Below, piece by piece: positions 57,932-64,000 of a DNA stretch of 64,000 nucleotides. Origin of the DNA: Hyalangium ruber (lineage in GTDB: Bacteria > Myxococcota > Myxococcia > Myxococcales > Myxococcaceae); contig NZ_JAXIVS010000005.1 of the NCBI RefSeq assembly GCF_034259325.1, forward strand, positions 248,001-312,000, read 5' to 3'. Position numbers and translations under genes: made by a program. Numbering within the stretch: the stretch's first letter is position 1; each line of letters begins with the position of its first letter. The notes under the pieces are model-generated. The model searched no databases. It was given only the letters and a program-made list of their open reading frames with translations, and was not told the origin of the DNA.

Positions 57932-59299
57932 TCATGGCTGCTCCGAGGTGGGCTGGCGGGGCGCATCAAAAGATGCACGTACACACAGCCCATCCAGTTC
58001 ATACCCCTCCTTCTCGCAAGGGGGGTCCACCTTGAGAACGGTCCAGCAGGCCCCCAGCGCCTCTCTCTCGGAACGTTTTGAACAAGGTGGCTTCTTCTGC
58101 CCTGGCAGGGGTGCCTTGGGCATCGGCAAGCCCAGCACCGAGGCAGCAGAGGGCATGCGCGGGGCCTGAACCACGGATACGACAGCCTCCTCGCCCACGC
58201 CAGCATCCGGCGTCACAGATGGAGGCGGGTGCGCCTCCCATCCCTCGGCGATCCAAGGCCGAGACGGTTGGGGCGGGTAGAGCACGACGCCGAAGAGCAC
58301 GAGGATGCCACCCACCCCCACTCCGATGCTGACCCAAGGGAGCCACGCGGGCGCCTTGGGCCGTCTGCGCGGACCTGGCCGTTCCGTCTTCTCCGTGTCG
58401 ACCACGGAAGGAGACGCTTCGATGGGAGTTGCTCCTACCCGGGTCGCCACTTCTTCCAGGGATTGGGCCAGCTCGGCCGCAGACCCGCGCTTCTCTTTAT
58501 CCTTGGAGAGAACTTGCAGGATGAGCTTCTCCAACTCAGGGCTCACCGTGGCCAGCTCACTGGGAGAAAGGAAGGGCGGTGGTTCGACGGAGGAAGTATC
58601 CGCGTCGGTGAGAGGTGCGGGATATGTGCCCGTCACCAGTCTGTAGGCTGTCACGCCCAAGGCGTACAGATCATCGGAAGGATGAGACTGGTAGTGTGCA
58701 TCTGGCTTGCGCCGGTAGCGGCGCCGGAAGCGCAGCAACTCCGGGCTTCGGTAGGCCTCGGTACCAGGAGGAATGGAGGTGTCGGTGAGAGGGTTGGCCC
58801 CTGCATGCCATGAGGCGCCCAGGTCCACCAGCACGGCGTCGCCCTCGGGACTCACCAATATGTTGTCGCCCTTCACATCCCGGTGCATCCCACCGAGGCG
58901 GTGCAGTTCGGCGAGAGCCCGCGCCACGTGGCACAGGACGCGAGCTGCAAAGGCATTGGTGAGGGCTCGCTCGTTGCGCACGGCGTAGAGAGGCATGCCC
59001 TCCACCCACTGCATGACGACATAGGGGTAGCAGAAGCCATCCTGCGAGCACCACTCCCCCTTATCCAGCAAGCGCGGAAGGTGTGGCGAACTTGCCGTGG
59101 CCAGGAGGTGTGCCTCCCGCGCGAAGCGCGGATCGTCAGGCCCCCGGGCAACCTTCAGCGCGGCCTGGGTGGAGGGCTCCGCGGTGAGCTCCGCACGAAA
59201 CACCGTGCCGAAGGAGCCTCGGCCGGCGCGCCCACAGAGGCGCCAGCGCCCGAGGACTTCGCCAGAGCGAGGGGCCTGAGGACCAGCAGGCTTGGTCAT
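57932..59299 (-). CDS. Membrane-anchored Ser/Thr protein kinase
   Basis: 455 residues. Kinase domain ~15-290: glycine loop GRAGRGSFGTVF, Lys in AALKVARG, catalytic loop GMHRDVKGDN, and YRSPE in the activation segment. The magnesium-binding DFG is DLG (VLVDLGASW), a tolerated variant. A single transmembrane helix (~WVSIGVGVGGILVLFGVVL, residues ~325-345) leads to a short extracytoplasmic tail with five cysteines (PPCSKRSEREALGACW ... DPPCEKEGYELDGLC), probably disulfide-bonded. Ligand unknown. It precedes the SitI6-like gene by 48 bp on the same strand and is divergent from the glutaredoxin gene (227 bp). Confidence 0.88.
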   Translation of the reverse strand: MTKPAGPQAPRSGEVLGRWRLCGRAGRGSFGTVFRAELTAEPSTQAALKVARGPDDPRFAREAHLLATASSPHLPRLLDKGEWCSQDGFCYPYVVMQWVEGMPLYAVRNERALTNAFAARVLCHVARALAELHRLGGMHRDVKGDNILVSPEGDAVLVDLGASWHAGANPLTDTSIPPGTEAYRSPELLRFRRRYRRKPDAHYQSHPSDDLYALGVTAYRLVTGTYPAPLTDADTSSVEPPPFLSPSELATVSPELEKLILQVLSKDKEKRGSAAELAQSLEEVATRVGATPIEASPSVVDTEKTERPGPRRRPKAPAWLPWVSIGVGVGGILVLFGVVLYPPQPSRPWIAEGWEAHPPPSVTPDAGVGEEAVVSVVQAPRMPSAASVLGLPMPKAPLPGQKKPPCSKRSEREALGACWTVLKVDPPCEKEGYELDGLCVRASFDAPRQPTSEQP

Positions 59300-59526
59300 G
59301 GGTGGTCTCGTTTCAGGTTGGGGGCCAGGGAACCTACCTTATAGGGCGGGCGTGTTGCTACCTCTCCCCAAGGGACAAGCCCATTCCTCGCGCCTCCATG
59401 GCGCCAACATTGCGAGAGAGGCCTTGCCTGCCTTGTTGCTCCTCGCCGCGCCTACCGAGCACGCGCGCATGCGCATCCCCACTCTTCTGTCACAGGCGCG
59501 CACAAGCGCCACGGGCAGGAGACCCC

Positions 59527-59802
59527 ATGCCGGACATCCTTATGTATTCGAAGCCGACGTGCCCCTACTGCCACCGGGCGATGGCCTTGTTCCGGAGCAA
59601 GGGCGTGTCGGTCAAGACCGTGGACATCTCGGCCCACCCCGAGCGGCGCAAGAAGATGATCGAACGCTCCGGCCGCACCACCGTTCCCGAGATCTTCATC
59701 AACGGTCGCTTCATCGGCGGATGCGATGATCTCTACGCCCTGGACGCCCGGGGAGGGCTGGACCCGCTCCTTCAAGACGAGCAGCCCGCCCCGACGCCCT
59801 AG
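59527..59802 (+). CDS. grxC: Glutaredoxin 3-type
   Basis: 91 residues from the ATG at 59527, AGGAG 6 nt upstream; the longer frame from 59302 is not family-like. Dithiol active site CPYC in YSKPTCPYCHRA, cis-Pro loop TVPEIFING, and GGCDDLYALD, the glutathione-binding end. It reduces disulfides with glutathione. It is a complete, ordinary family member. Divergent from the Ser/Thr kinase and convergent with the EEP gene (9 bp). Confidence 0.93.
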   Translation: MPDILMYSKPTCPYCHRAMALFRSKGVSVKTVDISAHPERRKKMIERSGRTTVPEIFINGRFIGGCDDLYALDARGGLDPLLQDEQPAPTP

Positions 59803-59811
59803 CCTCCCCGC

Positions 59812-60930
59812 TCAGCGCGTGATGCTGAACGTCACCACCGCGCCGGCATGATCCGAGGGCCAGAGGCCCGAAGCCGTCCGATTCGCGAGCTCGTCGCCCA
59901 CGACCTCGGCCGCGGTCGGACGGATTCCCTGCCCCCGGTAGAGCACCAGATCGATGCGCTCATCGAGCCCCGTGGTCTGCGTGTCGTTCACCTTCTCGCT
60001 GAAGCAACAGGTGAAACCGGGGCCCGTGCCGACCTCGGGCCAGGCGTCCTCGAGTCCGGCCGTGTCCGTGAAAATCCCGTAGGCTGGCGTTGAGCTCCCC
60101 GGCCCGGTGTTGAGGTCTCCGACCAGGATGAGCGGCTCGGCATAGCCCTGGAGGATCCCCACCAGCTCGTTGGCCTGCTCCGGGTTGGCGGGCATGAGCC
60201 CCTCCAGGTGCGAGTTCACGAAGGTGAACTTCGCCCCGTCCAGTGTGGCGGCGACCTTCGTGAAGCCTCGCGTGAAGGTGACCGCCCCGCCGCCCACCGA
60301 TACCTGCGCATTGAAGGTGTAGTTCTGCTCCACCTCCTCCGTCGTCGCCACATCCCCCCGCGCGAGGATGACGTCGTAGTCGGTCAGCCGGATGTCGGTG
60401 AGATCGTTGGCGTTCCCCGACAGCGCCGCGGGCAGCTCCGCATCCGCGTTCTGCACCATCGCCGCGATGCGGTAGTCCAGCCCGCGCTCCTTGAGTTCCT
60501 CGAGCAGGATGGCGAGGAAATCCACCGCCGTGTCCTGCGCGTTCACCGCCCGGTTGCTGGACACATAGTCACTGGGGTGCTGCGTCCGGTAGCGAGAGAC
60601 TTCCTGGAGCCCGATCAGCGCCGGGTCCGTCGCCTGGATCTCCTCCGCGAGCCGCTCGGCCCGCGCCGCGAAGTCCGTCGCCTGCACCGTCGCGAAGAGC
60701 TGCGCCGCGACCACCGGCACCTGCTGCGGCGACTGCGCCTGCGCGAGCAGGAAGATGTTGCCGCCCAGGTAGATGTTGCGCGTCATCACCTTGGCCTCCA
60801 CGGGAGGATCCTGGAGGCGATCGTCACTGCAACCAGCCAGGGCCAGGGCGGCGCACGTCAGCAGCGGGGCAAAGCGGCGATGGAAAGAGAGGCGCAAGGG
60901 AACTCCAGCGGGGGGGGTGAACAGCCGCAA
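59812..60930 (-). CDS. Secreted endonuclease/exonuclease/phosphatase-family lipoprotein
   Basis: 372 residues. Signal peptide with lipobox ALAGC (around Cys34). The EEP-fold metal site is visible: Asn in VMTRNIYLG, Glu in IGLQEVSRY, His in FVNSHLEG, Asp/Asn in LVGDLNTG, Asp in DERIDLVLY and the terminal SDHAGAV. Members include DNase I-like nucleases, sphingomyelinases and inositol phosphatases; which substrate is used cannot be read here. Envelope or extracellular action is inferred from the lipobox. Divergent from the TonB-dependent receptor gene across 123 bp. Confidence 0.85.
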   Translation of the reverse strand: MRLFTPPAGVPLRLSFHRRFAPLLTCAALALAGCSDDRLQDPPVEAKVMTRNIYLGGNIFLLAQAQSPQQVPVVAAQLFATVQATDFAARAERLAEEIQATDPALIGLQEVSRYRTQHPSDYVSSNRAVNAQDTAVDFLAILLEELKERGLDYRIAAMVQNADAELPAALSGNANDLTDIRLTDYDVILARGDVATTEEVEQNYTFNAQVSVGGGAVTFTRGFTKVAATLDGAKFTFVNSHLEGLMPANPEQANELVGILQGYAEPLILVGDLNTGPGSSTPAYGIFTDTAGLEDAWPEVGTGPGFTCCFSEKVNDTQTTGLDERIDLVLYRGQGIRPTAAEVVGDELANRTASGLWPSDHAGAVVTFSITR

Positions 60931-61053
60931 ATCCTACCCAATGTGCCAGGGCGGAAACGAAAGCTTGATTATGTCCTGCCGTGGGCGCTTAGTTCGCCCC
61001 CCGCGAGGAGCGCCCGGTGGAGAAATCCCCCAACCCCCCGGGCCAGAAGCCCT

Positions 61054-64000
61054 ATGACAGACAGAAGGAACCTCCGGCAGTCAGGTCTGCTGGTCCTGGC
61101 CCTGTGCCTGGTGGCAGGCCCCGCCATGGCGCAAGGCACCTCGGTGTTGCTCGGCACCGTCGTGGACACCACCACCAAGAAGCCCGTGCCGGACGTGGTG
61201 GTGACCGCCACCTCTCCCAACCTCCAGGGCGAGCAGACGGTGGTCACCGATGCCGCTGGCACCTACCGCCTCCCCCAGCTCCCTTCCGGCGTGTACACGC
61301 TGCGTTTCGAGACCCAGGCCTACAAGCCCTACGCGCGTGAGGGCATCACCCTGCGCCTGGACTACTCGGTGCGCGTCAACGTGGAGCTCATCCCCGAGAG
61401 CGCCCTCACCGAGGAGGTGCTCGTCGTCGGGCAGACGCCCACGGTGGACATCGGCTCCACCTCCACCGGCGTGAACGTCGACACGAACTTCCTGCGCAAC
61501 GTGGCCGTCGTCTCCCCCACCGGCAAGGGCGCCGCGTCGCGCTCCTTCGAGTCGCTGGCGGAGCTGGCCCCGGGCGCCAACGCCGACACCTATGGCGTCT
61601 CCGTCAGTGGCGCCACCTCGCCGGAGAACCAGTACATCGTCGACGGCGTGTCGGTGAATGACCCCGGCTTCGGCATCAACGGCACCCCGCTCTCCATCGA
61701 GTTCATCCAGGAGGTCAACGTCATCAGCGGCGGCTACCTGCCCGAGTATGGCCGCTCCACCGGCGGCGTCGTCAACGCGGTGACCAAGTCCGGCTCCAAT
61801 GAGTTCCACGGCTCGGTGTTCGGCAACTTCAGCCCCGGCTCGCTGGGCTCCCGGGCCACCGCGATCCAGTCGGGCGGTACCGTCTCCAGCCAGGCCTCGC
61901 TGTGGAACCTGGGAGACTTCGGCGCCGACCTCGGCGGCCCCATCATCAAGGACAGGCTCTGGTTCTACGCGGGCATCGCCCCCTCGTTCACCCGCTACCA
62001 GCTGGAGCGCAACTTCAACGCGCTGGTGCTGGACGACAACGGGCACCGGATCGTCGATGAGCAGGGCATCCCGCGGACCGAGCTCATCCCCGGGACCGAG
62101 CAGCGCTACTTCGCCGATCAGCAGAGCTTCCAGTACCTGGGCAAGCTCACCTACCTCATCAACGAGGACCACAACGTGTCGGTGTCGGTGTCGGGCGCGC
62201 CCTCCTCCGCGGGCGGCAACGGCCGCCTGGCCATCAGCGAGCGCACCGGTCTGCCCGAGACGGAGCGCTTCAACGGCCAGCTCGGCGCCCTCGCCACCCA
62301 GCGCACCGCCAACAGCCTGGACACCAGCATCAAGCTGACCTCCTCCTTCCTGGAGAAGCGCCTGCTCTTCAACGTCACCGGCGGCTGGCACCACCAGGAC
62401 GTCATCGTCCGCCCCATGGACGGCACCGTCGGCGGTAGCCAGGACGGCCTGTCGGGCGTCTCCAACGTCGACTGGCAGCGCACCACCCGCACCGTCACCT
62501 TCGCGGACGTGGAGTACAGCCTGCCGTACCAGCACTCGATCTCCGAGTTCGAGGCCATTCCGGACCCCTCCATCTGTGACGTGGCCGCCGCCGACCCCAG
62601 CGTGGCGCCGGATCCCGCGCGGGAGCCGACGCGCTGCCCGGTGCTCAACTACCTGACGGGCGGCCCGGGCCGTCTGGATGAGAGCTCGCTGGACCGCTAC
62701 CAGGCCAAGGCCGTGGGCACGCTGCTGGTGAACGCCGCCGGCCAGCACAACTTCAAGGCGGGCGTGGACCTGGAGCACATGGTCTATGACCACATCCGCT
62801 CGCTGTCGGGCCGCCGCATGTACCTGGAGGCGGATGACGGCAGCTACTTCCGCGACTTCCGCCAGTACGGCTACCTGCTCGGGCCGGACGAGGTGCTCGT
62901 CCAGGACTTCCAGTCGGCGCTGTCCAAGTCCACCGCCGTCGGCGTCTTCGCGCAGGACAGCTGGAGCCTGTTCGACAACCGGGCCACGCTGAACGTGGGC
63001 GTGCGCTACGACACCCAGCGGCTCACCGGCGGCGACAAGCTGGCCCTGGTGCTGGGCAACCAGTGGTCGCCCCGCCTGGGCATCATCGTCGACCCCACCC
63101 GCAGCGGCCGCATGAAGCTCTTCGGCAGCTACGCGCGCTACTACGAGAGCGTCCCGCTGGACATGGTGGACCGCTCCTTCCCCGGCGAGCCGGGCCTGCG
63201 CTCGCGCCGGGACTCGACCCTGTGCAACCCGCTGGATCCCGCCCAGCAGCAGGGCATCTGCTCCAGCGACGAGTCGCGCCTGCCCTACCGCCCCGAGCTG
63301 GACTCCAACCGGCTGTGGGAGACCATCGGCGCTGGCGCCACCATCGTGGACCCCGACATCGAGCCCCAGTCCACGGACGAGTACGTGCTGGGCGGCGAGT
63401 ACGAGCTGTTCTCCAACGCGCGCCTGGGCCTCTCCTATACGCGGCGCTCCATCAACCGCGTGATCGAAGACATGAGCCGCGATGACGGCTCCACCTACTT
63501 CATCGGCAACCCGGGCTATGGCTTCGCCACGGACTTCGTGCTGCCCACGCGCAAGTACGACGCGGTGACGCTCTTCTTCCAGCGCAACTTCGCCGACCTG
63601 TGGCTGGCGCAGGTCAGCTACACGTGGTCCCGCCTGTACGGCAACTATGAGGGCCTGTTCCGCTCGGACAACGGACAGCTCGACCCGAACATCAACTCCG
63701 ACTTCGACCTGGTGTCGCTGCTGCCCAACCGCAAGGGCCTGCTGCCCGCCGACCGCACGCACCAGATCAAGGCGTTCGGCGCCCGGGAGTTCGTCATCCG
63801 TCCGGACCTGAGCCTCAACCTGGGCCTGTCCTACCGCGGCGTCTCCGGCACGCCCTACAGCTACCTCGGCGCGCACATCGACTACGGCGCGGCCCAGGCC
63901 TACATCCTGCCGCGTGGCTCCGGGGGCCGCCTGCCCTGGGTCCACCGCTTCGACAGCCGCCTGGCGCTCAACTACAAGCTCACGCGCGAGATGACCGCCT
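61054..64000 (+). CDS. TonB-dependent receptor, Oar-like, partial (runs past the right edge)
   Basis: Open frame from the ATG at 61054 to the window end (982 codons). Signal peptide (SGLLVLALCLVAGPAMA, residues ~10-25) and a CarboxypepD_reg-like N-terminal domain (GTVVDTTTKKPVPDVVV ... AGTYRLPQLPSGVYTLRFE) are followed by a plug domain (SFESLAELAPGANADTYGVS ... YIVDGVSVNDPG; GGYLPEYGRSTGGVVNAVTKSG) and beta-barrel repeats. This is the Oar type of outer-membrane receptor, several of which M. xanthus has. Its substrate is unknown; Oar is implicated there in development and protease secretion. The ribosome-binding site is weak. Confidence 0.88.
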   Translation, partial: MTDRRNLRQSGLLVLALCLVAGPAMAQGTSVLLGTVVDTTTKKPVPDVVVTATSPNLQGEQTVVTDAAGTYRLPQLPSGVYTLRFETQAYKPYAREGITLRLDYSVRVNVELIPESALTEEVLVVGQTPTVDIGSTSTGVNVDTNFLRNVAVVSPTGKGAASRSFESLAELAPGANADTYGVSVSGATSPENQYIVDGVSVNDPGFGINGTPLSIEFIQEVNVISGGYLPEYGRSTGGVVNAVTKSGSNEFHGSVFGNFSPGSLGSRATAIQSGGTVSSQASLWNLGDFGADLGGPIIKDRLWFYAGIAPSFTRYQLERNFNALVLDDNGHRIVDEQGIPRTELIPGTEQRYFADQQSFQYLGKLTYLINEDHNVSVSVSGAPSSAGGNGRLAISERTGLPETERFNGQLGALATQRTANSLDTSIKLTSSFLEKRLLFNVTGGWHHQDVIVRPMDGTVGGSQDGLSGVSNVDWQRTTRTVTFADVEYSLPYQHSISEFEAIPDPSICDVAAADPSVAPDPAREPTRCPVLNYLTGGPGRLDESSLDRYQAKAVGTLLVNAAGQHNFKAGVDLEHMVYDHIRSLSGRRMYLEADDGSYFRDFRQYGYLLGPDEVLVQDFQSALSKSTAVGVFAQDSWSLFDNRATLNVGVRYDTQRLTGGDKLALVLGNQWSPRLGIIVDPTRSGRMKLFGSYARYYESVPLDMVDRSFPGEPGLRSRRDSTLCNPLDPAQQQGICSSDESRLPYRPELDSNRLWETIGAGATIVDPDIEPQSTDEYVLGGEYELFSNARLGLSYTRRSINRVIEDMSRDDGSTYFIGNPGYGFATDFVLPTRKYDAVTLFFQRNFADLWLAQVSYTWSRLYGNYEGLFRSDNGQLDPNINSDFDLVSLLPNRKGLLPADRTHQIKAFGAREFVIRPDLSLNLGLSYRGVSGTPYSYLGAHIDYGAAQAYILPRGSGGRLPWVHRFDSRLALNYKLTREMTA

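Noticed and set aside
61081-63945. 954-codon minus-strand frame opposite the Oar-like receptor
   Set aside because: The plus strand encodes a receptor with signal peptide, plug and barrel; the minus frame is its shadow.

Overview
The window is high-GC, gene-dense DNA from a predatory, gliding myxobacterium (Myxococcota, most likely suborder Cystobacterineae: the Cystobacter/Archangium/Stigmatella/Myxococcus group). The strongest evidence is a complete Frz chemosensory locus in Myxococcus xanthus-like order, with residue-level matches (His49 in FrzE, Asp52 in FrzZ, Asp55/His92/Tyr102 in FrzS). Supporting signs are an ECF sigma/anti-sigma pair, two Ser/Thr kinases, many lipoproteins, a SitI6-like double-CXXCG immunity protein and an Oar-like TonB-dependent receptor. 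I see no rRNA, tRNA, CRISPR array, insertion sequence, prophage or origin. No gap between genes exceeds about 282 bp.

Layout. 1-3.8 kb: a proline-rich secreted protein (cut by the left edge), SerA-like phosphoglycerate dehydrogenase, class II photolyase and a PHA-granule-type small protein. 3.8-11.9 kb: the frz operon, read leftward (frzA-frzB-frzCD-frzE-frzG-frzF), with frzZ divergent from it. 11.9-19.5 kb: a lipoprotein with an SVNGL repeat, a radical SAM protein, alanine dehydrogenase, rpoE1-like sigma factor plus anti-sigma, and frzS. 19.6-25.4 kb: a tightly packed leftward operon of two lipoproteins, homoserine dehydrogenase, BirA, CoaX and an unknown protein. 25.4-33.1 kb: a HARE-HTH/Mrr-like protein, a beta-propeller protein, a membrane-anchored unknown, a MetX-like hydrolase without its serine, uridine kinase and a pilin-like protein.

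33.2-36.8 kb is a translationally coupled two-gene cassette: a large unknown protein and a protein with a C-terminal PLD-like active site. It looks accessory and is my best candidate for an undescribed (possibly defensive) system. 36.9-46.9 kb carries a secreted amidohydrolase, a ferritin-like di-iron lipoprotein, a beta-lactamase-class hydrolase, a trypsin-like protease with a strong terminator, a DUF692/MNIO enzyme fused to an unknown C-terminal domain, a Vps62-like lipoprotein, a methyltransferase and a histidine kinase. 47.0-52.9 kb: a sigma factor downstream of a giant kinase-cyclase-ATPase protein, then a response regulator and a small unknown. 53.0-57.2 kb: a three-gene peptide exporter (two HlyD-like adaptors and a C39-peptidase ABC transporter) with no visible precursor gene. 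57.2-64 kb: a SitI6-like immunity protein, a Ser/Thr kinase, glutaredoxin, a secreted EEP-family phosphodiesterase, and the 5' part of an Oar-like receptor cut by the right edge.

Working together: FrzCD-FrzA-FrzE-FrzF/G form an adapting signalling array whose outputs (FrzZ, FrzS) set polarity and reversal of gliding. AldA and the RpoE1/anti-sigma pair sit inside the same neighbourhood, as I recall for M. xanthus. The accessory half is rich in envelope, secretion and competition functions. Family names come from reading motifs by eye; no database search was run.
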